64,000 bases of DNA, from NCBI RefSeq assembly GCF_029227915.1, contig NC_079878.1, positions 13,764,001 to 13,828,000 of the forward strand. Reading direction: 5' to 3'. Of this stretch, positions 49,401 to 60,409 are shown one piece after another. Each line of letters starts with the position of its first letter. Positions within the stretch are counted from its first letter, which is position 1. The stretch is from Hydractinia symbiolongicarpus. Taxonomy: Eukaryota > Cnidaria > Hydrozoa > Anthoathecata > Hydractiniidae. The position numbers and the translations under genes were made by a program. A model generated the notes under the pieces. That model saw only the letters and a program-made list of their open reading frames with translations. It searched no databases and was not told where the DNA came from.

Positions 49401-52400
49401 TATTCTCAAATGAAGTATCCATACCCGTATCATTATTAACATCACTGTTAGTAATTGATGCTTCACTACTTAATTCCTCATCTTCCAATATTTTCTTTCA
49501 AGTTTCCTGTTTTTCTTCATGGTCAATTTCCACTTCTACATATGCTTCTAACTTTTCTTCTTTTAATCGTACTCTGCATGGATGCATTCTAATATATGTC
49601 GATCCATGCTTCACTAGAACTTGCTGACTTTCTTGTCCTATCACAGTAGCAGGACCCTTCCAAGTAACATCAGATCTTCGTTTATAATATACTTTATCTC
49701 GTGTTACATACTTCACACCTTGAAGGTCTTACATTATGTTTCAAGGCTCTTCTGAGCTTTTCAGAGGATTCAGATTTTATAAAGGCTTCTCTTGTAGCAT
49801 GCACTGCCTTCAAGTTATCAGCAACTACTTGACTACTTGTCTTTCCTTCTAGAGCTGGTGGATCATTCATTTCTATAACTGGAAAATTGGGATTGCTGCC
49901 AAACATTAGTTGATTCAGTGAAAAGCCATGTACGTTTTTTAAGGAATTCTTAGCAGCAACAGCCCAAGCCACAGCTGTTTCTAATGAATAATTAGGCTTG
50001 TCCATCATTTTACAGACTGTATTGCCAAGTGTGGAATTATGTTGCTCAACAAGTCCATTACTCCATGGGCTCTCAGCAGCTGTTGTAACAATATTGATGT
50101 TTAAATTCTTACACATGCTACGGTAATCCTCATTATCAAATTCCCCACCATTATCCACTAAAAACTTTTTAGCAGACCCAAATATGGAAATCCAGATCTT
50201 AAAAATTGAGTTAATGATAATTTCTTTCTTTTTACTTTGAATAACACAGGATGCACTAAATCTGGTCAAGTGATCAACAAGATGTAACAACCAAATTTTA
50301 TCACCATCAAACATTGTTTCAAATCTATGCCAACGCATTCATTAAATACTGTTGCATGTGGTAACCCAACAATTGGTCTTGGTTGATTTCTTCTGTACTT
50401 GATGCATGTATCACAACTATCTGAAACTTCAGCAATTATTTTTAAAAGATCTGGTTCAGTTACATCAGCATTTCTCAAAAGCTGCTGAAGCTTGTCCTTT
50501 GATGTATGCGCAAACTGTTTATGCAAATTCAGGGCCACTTTTTCTTTTTCTTGAGAATCATCCAAATTATTCATCATCAGACATACTTGAGCAGAAGTCT
50601 TAATTTCGCTACCCTCTTTGTTAATGGAAATACAATAATGTTTGGTGGAACTAAATTGGATCTGGTGTTCTTGTCCCAGAATTTCCACCTTGTCAATCAA
50701 TCAATAAAAACTTTTGCATTCTTCATTGCTTGCTTACTAAATAGTAATGGTAAGTCCTTGTCTATAACTTCTGTTGTTATGCTAACGTATTTTCCACTAA
50801 GCCAAGCAGGTATGGTGACACGTTTTGATGCATTGATTTCTTTACCATCTTCAAATTTAAATACTGTTGATGATGGCTCTTCTTTGATTGACGAAGCATC
50901 CTCGTCTGAAAGACTTTCTACATAATAGTTTAACCAATTCTGCCCGCAAACTGTTTTAGTGCAACCAGAATCCAATACTGCCATGGTAAATGTCTCACCA
51001 ACGAGAGTTTCTATTTTTTCTTCTGTATAAAATTAAAGTTTAATCTCATCACTCTTACTTTTAGCTTTATCTGGACACTCCCTAGCAAAATGGTAAATAC
51101 TTCCACAGATGTAACATCTTGGACGACCACCCGATCTTCTATTCTCCTTTCTGTCACTTCGATTTCCACTGCTTCTACGATAATCCTTTAACCTATACTC
51201 TTGTGTTTCTTGTTGCCCATGATATCCCTGACCCCGTCTGTTCACCCTCTGTCCGCATACCGTGATTGAGAAACCTTGCAGTGTGAAGCTCCATAAAATG
51301 TCTCGTTAGAAGTACCATCACCCGAAACCTCATTAATTTAAACCGGCGCATCGTCATCTTCTTTTGAATTTGAAGATTCATTAAATACCTTCTTAACTTG
51401 AATAACCATCAAGTTATACTTTAAATCTGGAATTGTTGCTCGAACAATTTCTTTCTGTTGCGTAGAAAGGTTAGCACTATTTAAATATCGATAAGCTGTA
51501 ACAGCATCTGGTAAATCAATATCATACTTTTTCAAATTATAGTAAAGGTCTTCAAACTCAATAGTATAATCCTGTAACGACATGTCCTTCTTCCTTTTAA
51601 ATTGCTCAAATTTTTCATATGCTTCATATGCACAATGCTTTACATCTTTAAGAAATATCTTGTCCAATTTGTCCGTAAGTTTTGTAATACCATCTTCAGT
51701 TTTTAAATCTCGAATGTCAAGTTGTAAGGCAGTCTTTTTAGCCTTACCATCTAATGAAGCAAATGCAGCTAAAGCTTTCTTCTCATCAGCTAAATCTGTC
51801 AGTGCTTGCCACACTTCTAACTCTTTTTTTCAATCAATATAATTGAACTTATCTTTTAACACAGGTGGATTTTTGTAACTTGTTGAGGTCATAATATAGA
51901 TCAATCCAATTCTGTTACCATTGATAATTATTAAAACCACTAACCTTTTGTCTTCTATAAGACTTTCTAATATTCTTCTTCCTCAGTAATCTTTTGTTCT
52001 GATAGTCTATAATCTTTTTGATGGAATCCAACAGCTTCTCTTGCTTTCTAATATTCTTCCTTGCTCAATAATACTTTCATCCAATACTCATATGCAATCT
52101 TTCTTGTATAACCCAACACCTTCTTAGCTATATTTACAGGGTCAGTGATATTGTCTTACTCTTTGTTCTATATGACAATAAAAACATGTTAACAGTTTAC
52201 TGCTTACTATTTAGCTAACTTGCAGTGCATACTTGAATACCCACCAGACTTATTGTGAAACTTTTATGGGATGTATGCTGTGTGTTTTTTGCAACCATTT
52301 CTTGTGCAAGGTTTTGTTATTTTTTTCCTCTGTGGAAACTTTTTAGTTTTTTTGTGGTTTTTATCACTAATCAATTTACCTACAATCAGATTTTACTTAC

Positions 52401-55400
52401 ACATTGACAACATAAACTATGCTTGATCAAGCTGTTTTTAATTTTAAAAGGGTCAAGATTTAGGCCGAAATTTTGAAAGATAAAAAGTGATTTTTTGTAT
52501 AACTTTTCCTGCTGTTGCAAGTGTAGAACAGAACTACAAATTATGAGTTTGTTTATTTTAGTTCAATGAAAAATCGAAAATTGACTTCCCTTTTAATTTA
52601 TTCTTTTACAGATTATTGTTTCTAAACAATAGTTCTTGCTATATGCTTTTATTTTTAACAAGAATCAATTATTTTGCATTGTTAGAAAAGAATACGCTCA
52701 CGTATTGTGTTTTTACATGCTGGTGTAGTGACAAAGTTTTTAAGAATTTTGCAGCCAAGAAAGTAAAACTAATGGAATTAGACAGTTATTGGTATTAATA
52801 TACATTATTGGTGTTATTACTATGGCCCAAAGAAATGCTATAGAGAAAAAGTTTATAGAGGATTTACTATCATATTACTGATGAAGCATCCGGTAAAGAG
52901 ACAGTATTATAAAATTGAACAGCAAATATTTCCTTTATTTTTCATACAAGTTATGTTTGTAGCTTGTGATGAAAATTGGCCCTGGTAAACTTTTACGAGA
53001 TTACATGATTTTCACTAGATGCACATTGTGGCAAATGTCACATTTTAAAACTGCTTACAAATGTTTAAACAATGCATTTAATAATAAAAAAGATAATTTG
53101 TTTTGTTAAGTTATTGTGTTAATTTTTTTTTTTAGTTTGTTGAAATTTTAAGTGATAATGCTATCGACGCAAAAAACGCTTTAAATACGTTGGGGGCATT
53201 TATTGAAGGCGATAATGAAAAGCCAAGTTCCAGAAAAAAAGTGAACGATTGCTGTGCCTATGGTAAAAAATTAGAATGGGATAACTTATTTCAGTCACAG
53301 GTTAGTGTATTTATTTGCTTGCTGTTTGCACTGCTTTGTTTCTCTACACTTTTTGCATATATAAGTACCTTAATCAGTGTTTGCTTTGTTTGCTTTAAAA
53401 ATTTAGTACTAAAAGTTTATTAATAGGCAGATATCTATTGTAGACCAGGAATAAAATGACAAGAAACCAAAACTTTGTAATTAATGCAGTTGTTGATTGC
53501 ATATGTAGGTTAATAAATTCACTGAACATTTATAAAATTTTCCAGCCAGCAGAAGACATCTATATAACATTAAAACTAAGTCTATTTGACTGATTCCGCA
53601 TTGGAAGTGTTTTGAACTATTTTCAGAAGTCTAGCAAAACTGCCTTTATTATCATGTCTAAAAGACAGAGGAAAGAAGTTATTTAAAAGGGAATGTCTTT
53701 TGTAAGACCTCTTTTCGGTCAATTTTGAATAAGAATTTTTTGTTTGTCCAACTAAGTGGCACAACACTATAATTTTTATGATATGTTGTAAGTTTAAGGA
53801 ATTATTCAACTTTGAATCCTAAAATATTGAAAAATCTAAGGTAAGCATTTAAATTCTGGTAAAGATAAACTACAAAAGTTTTTTCCGCACAAACACTTTT
53901 TTTCAGTAAGGGTATGATGATATATACGGGCAGGACTCAATTAGTAAAGTAGTTTGTACACTATGTGCAAAGAAAAAATTATAAGCGCTGATAAACTAAT
54001 CCATTACCATGATTTTTTTTCCTTAGAGCTTTTAGTAGTTATTGCCATAGGGGGCAAGTTAACTAGACTCTAGGGGAATAATTTTTTTTAGTTTGTTTTA
54101 TTTTGAATTTCATTTTGTATGGGTGAAAAGTTTGTTTGTTTCGAATGTGGGCAAGTGTGATAATGTGTGTCCGATTGAATTTCTTGGGTTAAAGTTTGGT
54201 TAGATTTTTTTTCTTACAAACCACTTCACACTTCTTATGCAATTTAATTAACTAAATAGCACAAAGCCAGAAAGTCTTGCTTTAAGTTTTTAAATTGATA
54301 GCATATGCAGAATATAGTAAAATTAATGAATTTTAGGGGATATATTTCGGAAATTATTGTGAAAAAGAGAAAAAGAAAATGATCTCAGAAAATAAAAATG
54401 CAGAAAAACATGACATAAATTATACCTCAATGAATTACGAATAATTAAATATGGAAAGAAATATTGTTGGTATGTTAAAATAGAAAAACAGGTGCATTGT
54501 ATCTCCTTCTCTTATCGAATCTTGTGCACATGTATAATTACCATAATTACCAAAAAGCATTCTTGTTGATATTTCGGTGTGCACAACAACTGTAACAAAT
54601 GTATAAACCCTAATATTTCAAATGTTATCAAATGTTTTTATAAAGAGAATATTGAAAAAAATAGAAGTGCTACATTTTGTTAACTAAAGATTCTCAGCAT
54701 ATTTCACCCTTGATAGCGAGGCTGGAATCTTAGGATGCTTTTATAAAAAAAAATTAAGATAACACTGTGTTAAGGAAAGTAGTATTCTTCTGTTTAACAT
54801 GCAGGTCGTATATATATTTATTTTATGAACATATATATTTTATATATATTTATTTTATGAACATTTACTTTAAAGAATTTAAATTTTTATTGTAGATAAA
54901 TATACGTGATACCTGTGAGACAATTATAAATCGCACTGCATGCAAGGACCCAAGTAATCCTGTTCATTCAATCCACTTATTGAATGAAGATTCTGCAATA
55001 AAACAATTCAAGGCTGCTCGTGATAATTTTGCAAACCGTGCGAGACATGCATACTATGGTGCTGAAGATGGTTACTACATACAATTTCCTGCACAAAACT
55101 TCTTGAGTCCAGGTGATGATCATTGTAGTTGTTCCAGTTTTGATAGTAGACTACGGTATGTATTCATTGTCGATTTATTTATTTGTTTTAATTTTTAGTA
55201 TCTATTGTTTCATTTGCAGACATGGTATACTTAAAAGGTTTCTGTTTTTTGTTCAAAAAAGATTCCTCTTCAGATTAATTATATTTTTTAAAATTTTTTC
55301 TCTACAATGCATTTTCTTCACAACTAGTTGAATAATAACAGACAAACCTACATAAGATAACCATGTTGAGGTCTTATATAGTCTTCTTATGCAGATATCA

Positions 55401-55756
55401 TCTTGTCTGGGGAATAAAATAGCAGTCACTAGTGGTTGTCATATAAAGTAGCATTTGGCACTCTATAGGACGACCGACTCCCTAAAGCAATAAAACCGAA
55501 AAACACATTGGGGGACCCAAATGTTGTTGCCTAAGACAGGTGGCTGTTTTATAAAGGTGGTTGTTATAGCAGGTTCGACTGTAGATTCTATATAAAGACA
55601 TTTAATTTTAGACCATGGTATGTCAGAGCTATATCACCTTACGCAGGTAGAGATATTGTTGTGGCGATTGATATAAGCGATACTATGGGAGATAGAATAA
55701 AACTTCTGAAGGATGTAGCAACAATTTTATTAAAGACGATTGATGTAAAAGACAGA
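43414..55756 (+). CDS. Alpha2-delta / CACHD1-like calcium-channel auxiliary protein, 5' five exons
   Basis: Exons 43414-43554, 46448-46519, 53136-53300, 54896-55155 and 55612-55756, all in phase, give the first 261 residues. The protein begins with a signal peptide (MNKFFLVLILFFQVYEPVKA). The next residues, up to about 225, match a VWA_N-type region ending in CSCSSFDSRLRPWYVRAISP. A VWA domain follows, with an intact MIDAS start DISDT in VVAIDISDTMGDRIK. Alpha2-delta and CACHD1 proteins have this signal-VWA_N-VWA-cache layout and act as extracellular, membrane-anchored partners of voltage-gated calcium channels; which of the two this is cannot be decided from the N-terminus. The remaining VWA and cache domains lie beyond 55757. 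Intron 2 holds a copia element in the opposite orientation. Confidence 0.85.
43555..46447 (+). other. Intron 1 of the alpha2-delta-like gene
   Basis: Bounded by a GTGAGA donor and a TTTCAG acceptor. Short ORFs at 45203-45403 (minus) and 45710-45955 (plus) match nothing known. A small GC hairpin (tccgcc ttcgcc ggcgga) lies near 45234-45251. Confidence 0.7.
47143..47401 (-). repeat. 3' LTR of the copia element
   Basis: 259 bp, nearly identical to the 5' LTR apart from three substitutions and one 14-base gap, which points to recent insertion. Confidence 0.92.
47664..48029 (-). pseudogene. Copia RNase H segment
   Basis: DSKTLYDAVNSTKQVLDNRL followed by RVDLAILKEMI and ITWVSKEQQIADCLTKRGAS is the typical copia RNase H end. 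Confidence 0.85.
48156..48980 (-). pseudogene. Copia reverse transcriptase
   Basis: SIDIKAAFLQGKPLERDIYL and VWKLNNTVYGLVDASRTWY are standard copia RT blocks. The active-site box reads THVDNF where the family has YVDD or HVDD, so the second aspartate is lost. A frame break separates it from the LNWLATQTRPDILFD segment. Confidence 0.88.
49694..50700 (-). pseudogene. Copia integrase (GAG-pre-integrase zinc region and DDE core)
   Basis: HKQFAHTSKDKL and CDTCIKYRR form the HHCC zinc region. The core has D in VDHLTRF, D in FLVDNGGEF and E in NGLVEQHN, so the DDE triad is present. A frame change occurs near 50266-50338. Downstream segments at 49498-49716 and 49003-49488 continue the polyprotein toward the reverse transcriptase. 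Confidence 0.88.
50697..50984 (-). pseudogene. Copia aspartic protease
   Basis: MAVLDSGCTKTVCGQNWL carries the DSG catalytic triad of retroelement proteases. The frame ends in a stop at the border with the integrase part. Confidence 0.85.
51033..51245 (-). pseudogene. Copia gag nucleocapsid zinc knuckle
   Basis: RPRCYICGSIYHFARECPDKA contains the CX2CX4HX4C zinc knuckle that binds genomic RNA. It is in a different frame from the capsid segment. Confidence 0.88.
51338..51892 (-). pseudogene. Copia gag, capsid region
   Basis: Starts MTSTSYKNPPVLKDKFNYID just inside the 5' LTR, meets an in-frame TGA at 51830-51832 where the family usually has Trp, then stays open from KKELEVWQALTDLADEKKAL to EDDDAPV. 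The UBN2/gag-type pattern (YEKFEQFKRKKDMSLQDYTIEFEDLYYNL) is clear. Confidence 0.85.
51922..52194 (-). repeat. 5' LTR of the copia element
   Basis: 273 bp. It differs from the other LTR by three substitutions and carries an extra 14 bases (around 52133-52147, atttacagggtca). It supplies the promoter for the minus-strand element. Confidence 0.92.
52201..53135 (+). other. Rest of intron 2 of the alpha2-delta-like gene
   Basis: AT-rich, ends in a long T run and TTTAG acceptor at 53131-53135. Nothing else recognised. Confidence 0.7.
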
Positions 55757-57996
55757 GTGAGTGTTTCTTAAACTTATAGCCACTGATATCTCAGTAAAGA
55801 TAATACCTGCTCTCACCTACCCGGGGCTTAATAATTAGGCAAGTTGGTGTGTGTGTAAGAAATAGCTCTTTTCCTTAAATACATCTTTTCCAAAACATTA
55901 CTCTTGGAAAGAATGGAGGAGGATAATTGGGTAAGAAAGTGTAGAGACTTGATAGTTCCTGGGGCAAAGCCCAGAGGCAGACTAAGAAGGACTTGGCAGG
56001 AGGTTATAAGGACAGACTTGATACAGAGGAAGTTGAGTTTAGATCTAACACAGTCTAGATCAGATTGGAAGAGGGTCATTAATATACCCCGTCCAACCCA
56101 TGCTAGCATGGAAAACGGACGTTAAGCCGAGAATGATGAATGATGATGACTCTTAGTTTGTTCAAAACAGTTTTATATTGTGTTTATTAATGTGTTTTCT
56201 TTTTATTTCCCTCACAACAGTAAGTAAAATAGCCATTGTGAGAAGCCTTGCCCAATGCTTCTCACAATGATTTTGGAAAAGGTCCTTTTTTTCTTGTAAT
56301 TTGGGTGCCCATTATTAGAGGGAAACGTAAAACAAAAATTTGAAATCATGGAGAGTCCACCTATGTTTTTAAGCTAAGTTCAATATGTAATATAAGGTAT
56401 AAGGACATCGTCCTCTTTCAACCTGATAAAGAAGCCTTTTTCATGTGATGCAAAATGTTAAACTGGGAAAAATATGTCTTTAGCCATCATCTGTCTTATT
56501 CATCTCCTTGTAATTCCACGAACCATCTCCTTGTAATTCCACAGATCATCTCCTGGTATTTGCAGTTCCACTCAGGGTTTTCTGTGTGCTTTAAATTTTG
56601 TAGTAAATGAGTTTGAATCTATATGCCATCCAGTAATGAAATAAAATTAAAGTAGTGTCACTAATTTTTTTTTCAGATTTAAGGTGCACAGTTTGATGCT
56701 AGAGGGAATAAGGCTGCAATAAACTGAAATTGAAATCTGTTCATTCCAAACTTTTTTATGACTCCAAAGAGCTTCAAAACAAGTTGAAAGTCTTTAAATC
56801 TGATTATTCACAACCTATAGAATACAATTTAAACGTTCAAAGCCTCCTGAAAAGTGTGCAACACAACAATCAACCATGTATCAAGTAACTTCTAGAATAA
56901 TGCATTAGTTTTGACCTCCCATAGAGTTCTGAGACCCTAACCTGAATATGCATGGTTAACGAAATAGGATGGTGTTTAAAATTTGGGAGAAGGTTTTATG
57001 GCAATCTCTTAAAAAATGCTACGATTTTTAGACTTTGCAGGAAAAATTTTTAAACTTTTTTTAACCAATTGAGGAATTTTTTAAACTTTAAAACCTTTTT
57101 AGTGCATATTTTTTTGGATATAGATAGTTTACACACCCATATTGTAATTCTTATACAATACGCATGTGTTGTCCTTTATAGTGAGAATTGCCCTGATTTG
57201 GGTAAAATTTGTAAGTTTTATAGAATAAAGCTGAACCTTGAATTTTTAAACTTATTTTTGTAGAACAAAGGTAATTGGATTTTTTCCAGGAACTTATTTT
57301 CATAGAAATGGTGTAAATCTTTTGAAAAAGTTAATAAACCCTTTTCTTTTCTTTTCCAGTAAAAAATTCAAAATTTACCTTGCTTACATATTGACTAACC
57401 ATGAAACATTTTTTCTTACATAATTTTCTACCAAATAAATAAAAAATAAAATATTTAAAATATGAATGAGGACATCATTAATAATGTCAGATGAACCAAA
57501 AAGTAATCTGATGGAACGTGATGTTTACTTTAAGACAATAGCGTTTTAAAACCACCAAAACTGGTATTTTAAGAAAAAACAATAATGATTAAACCTCTGC
57601 AGGGTTAAAACGACCCATTTAACTAAGCTTAAGAAAAAGCATTGAGTAAATATAAATCAAAGATAAGGGCTGCAAAGTTGTCATTGTTTATGCTGGTTTA
57701 ATTGTTCCTTGACCATGTAAAACTTTTAAGATGGTACATTTGGATATAACTAGCACTGCTCAGAATATGCTTTTCTTTTCACAGGAACATTTTTTTTTTC
57801 TAAATGATAATTAGTAAAAAAGGATTTACACATAAGAATATTCAAGAAGAGTATTAGTCATTGTTCAATTTTTTTGATGTTCTGGTATCATTCGATGCAT
57901 TTTAGGAGACTCAATGTCTCTGAAGCTTTCTATTAACACAGATATAATATAAATGACAGTAAAATTTCTCTTTTATAGCTAGCAAACAAACATTAT
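55757..57996. other. Probable intron sequence after the last seen alpha2-delta exon
   Basis: Starts with a GTGAGT donor. Apart from a LINE tail at 55900-56155 it shows no recognised exon or element. Confidence 0.5.
55900..56155 (+). mobile_element. 3' end of a LINE-type retrotransposon, truncated
   Basis: Translation contains GRLRRTWQEVIRTDL, SRSDWKRVI and then a stop, matching the conserved C-terminal block of many LINE reverse-transcriptase ORFs (GRP..TW...V..DL......DR..WR). It ends in a short ATGATG-type simple repeat, as LINE tails often do. The 5' part is missing. Confidence 0.78.
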
Positions 57997-58000
57997 TTAA

Positions 58001-59419
58001 AGGGGAATTAAGCCTCAAACTTAAATAGCATTATTTCAGTTAACATTATGTTCGTTTCCCAAATTCTGATCAAAATTTTGAAAAATAAATATTATTTGGA
58101 TTGATTTTAACTTAAAAGTGTCTCGGGCTGATTCTGGAGACTGTAATATTGTGACGTATATTACCCTGAAGAAGCATAAGCTTGCGCTGAGCGCAAGCAG
58201 CGAGATATGGAAAATTTAAGCTCCTCCTCTGACTCTCATATTTCTAGAATATTCAAGTGACTCTAGTGAAACGTCAATAACAGGATGTTTCATGAATGAG
58301 CCTGAATACTGCAATACTGCAATACTGCAAAGCAGAACTTGAAAAAGTGGCTTATATATCTAGTGATAGCGAAGAAGAAGACGAATTGAATTCAAGCAGG
58401 CTAGAAAATTCACGTTGGTGTACCTGTACATGTTGCGTTATTTTCAATTCCTTCTCTCTTGTGGAATGCAAGTGTTGCCAAGAATTTTTCAGTTTATTGA
58501 ACGACAAGTTGAATGATGACAAGTGCATCACAATGCATAAGGATTTTGAAATTTTATGTTTGAAACGCACAGTGTTAGAGACAGGCAGCATTACGGCATC
58601 GACGATACCAGAAAAAATATAACAAAATCTCAACATATACTAAGAAGTAAGTTTTTCTTCAAAAAATATGTTTTTTGTAAATAATTTCAAAGACCATATT
58701 TCTCATAGTCACACAAAAATAAAACATTCTTCGTATCTTCTTATCTTCTCACTTTTCGCTTTATCATCTTACAGGTCCACGCGCTATGAAAATACACACC
58801 ATGTGCCTCAAATAGCAATTTGTTTCAAAGACCTTTGGATGAATGAATAATTTCTTCTGAATATTTTATCCTAGTTTACACTATAACATAAACTTTGATT
58901 CCATTGTAGGGAAATGAGGTACACCAGTCACTGACAGTACATGGTCTTCGCACATTATTATGAAAGGCTTAGAAAAGGATGTCGCATGGTGATTCCAGCT
59001 TGTGTTGTGTGAAAAATAAGGGAAGAATTTCCTGATCCAAATGGAAAATTACTCGTTTCAAAGAATTTGTTGACATATAAACGGGACTTAGCATTTTCAA
59101 ACAAACAATAACAACAAGAAAAAGCAAAATAAAGTACAACGGACATGAGTTATTTTTTAAATTGTTACGTTTGTTCACATTGTGTAAACAACTTTAAAAA
59201 AGACGAAGAGATCAAAAAATTGAAAAATAAGCGTAAAATACGTCATAGATCTCCATCGCAGATATTGTTTTGATTTTAACCTGGCGATTACTGTTGTCAA
59301 CCTTTATGGTAGAAAAGGGATGTAAATTCAAAGAATTTCAATTTTTTTATATACCATCAAAATATGTATGGTTTGTAAAAGATATTTCCAATGAAAAAAA
59401 ATTTGGGCTTAATTCCCCT
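58001..59419. mobile_element. 1.4-kb TTAA-flanked TIR element with a P2X7-C-like domain
   Basis: Inverted ends AGGGGAATTAAGCC (58001-58014) and GGCTTAATTCCCCT (59406-59419) are perfect, and TTAA sits directly outside both (57997-58000, 59420-59423). TTAA duplications occur with piggyBac- and Kolobok-type elements. No transposase is seen; the coding content is the domain at about 58260-59060. Confidence 0.85.
58260..59060 (+). pseudogene. P2X7 C-terminal-like (ballast) domain ORF, broken
   Basis: An acidic leader (SSDSEEEDELNSS) precedes RWCTCTCCVIFNSFSLVECKCCQEFF and CITMHKDFEILCL, a Cys-rich pattern close to the intracellular zinc-binding domain of P2X7 (WCxCxxC, CxCCxE, CIxxHxxFExxCL). The first part stops at 58622. 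After a spacer, the frame near 58950-59060 reads RKGCRMVIPACVV, a TGA in place of the usual Trp, then KIREEFPDPNGK, the end of the same domain. Stops and frame breaks, or unrecognised introns, separate the two parts. It is not an ion channel: no P2X membrane segment is present. Confidence 0.72.
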
Positions 59420-59423
59420 TTAA

Positions 59424-60240
59424 ATTACTGGTAACTTGGGGATTTTTTTATAATATATAAAAGCCTAAATAATACAATTTTTTTTACAAATTTTCTAATA
59501 TTTTTTTCTCATCAGACAATAGCTCAAAGGTGTTTTTTTAAGCCATTTTTGTATCATCTTCATACTCTGATACAAGTGAAAAATTAACTGAAAGCACTTT
59601 TTCTTTCAAGATTTTTAAATTTTTAACATTGTCTTTTAAAAACAATGAAAAATTTTATTTCGATTTTCAAACCGCCTTGTGATAGAGGAGACCGCTTACT
59701 ATCTAAACCCCGATCATGACGTGACAACCATTGAAGGTGATCTTTGCTTGTCAACTGCAAAAACAGAACATGGGAAACTCATAAAAAGCATTCCCAAACT
59801 GAAAAAGGTCATACCATCATCACTGCTGGTTGCAGGTTGCCGGGATAACAGAAACATTAAAAAGCGCCAGGGAAGCAAATAGCCAGATCAACATGGACCC
59901 ATTTAAAAAAAAAACAAGAAAAGTAAAAGAAACCATGAATAGTATAGACAGAAATACTCATATCAATAGTATTTCCTATCAACTTCCAGAAATATGGTTA
60001 CCCGCTCTTCGGAAAGCGAACATTTAGGAAAAAGTGCAAAAAATGGTTAGGGACAAACGTCACAAAAAGTGAACTTTTAGAAAAAGAAACTTAGCATAAA
60101 GCGAATTTTTAGAAAAAGGAATGATTTTAATCAATCTATTGCTTCCATGTGGGTCTGTGAAAAAGTTATTACTTTAATTGCTGTGATCTAATTGGTTAAT
60201 TTCAATCCTCTAATTATCTCTTCAAATAATAAATAGCCAA
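59424..60240. other. Stretch between two mobile elements
   Basis: Open frames near 59679-60027 (ITETLKSAREANSQINMDP) look like decayed coding sequence, perhaps the 3' end of a preceding retroelement copy, but I cannot name it. Confidence 0.35.
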
Positions 60241-60254
60241 AGATGATTACGATC

Positions 60255-60296
60255 ATTGCCTGTTGATGACAGCTGTAGCTGTCGAAACGTAGCCTA
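60255..60296 (+). ncRNA. Possible hammerhead-type ribozyme core next to a Penelope-like element
   Basis: tgttgatgacagctgtagct followed by gtcgaaacg has the two hammerhead core boxes (TGATGA and CGAAAC) around a small hairpin (acagc tgta gctgt). Penelope-like elements often carry such ribozymes in their terminal repeats. The usual first C of CTGATGA is T here and I could not place stems I and III, so this is tentative. Confidence 0.3.
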
Positions 60297-60409
60297 GAAT
60301 AAACTCGCTTGTTCATGACATGACAATATTTATATTATTCAATGACAATGACTGAACAGATAAGTGGTAATATTTTTAAAATTATTAAACAGCAATAGGA
60401 GCCCCAATA

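Larger units (their letters stand above)
47143..52194 (-). mobile_element. Ty1/copia-type LTR retrotransposon, full-length but defective
   Basis: A 5.05-kb insertion in intron 2 of the alpha2-delta-like gene, antisense to it. LTRs at both ends begin TG and end CA, and a TTTAC (or GTTTAC) target duplication is present at 47137-47142 and 52195-52200. Next to the 5' LTR the minus strand reads tggtaacagaa, a primer-binding-site-like sequence. Next to the 3' LTR it reads agaggggaagatt, a polypurine tract. Domain order gag, zinc knuckle, protease, integrase, reverse transcriptase, RNase H is the copia order. Coding is split over several frames with stops, so this copy is not autonomous. Confidence 0.93.

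Noticed and set aside
49040-50925. Plus-strand ORFs rich in Ser and Phe
   Set aside because: Antisense shadows of the copia polyprotein.
58260-58622. A P2X7 receptor gene
   Set aside because: Only the cytosolic Cys-rich domain is present, with no P2X extracellular or membrane region, and it lies inside a TIR element.
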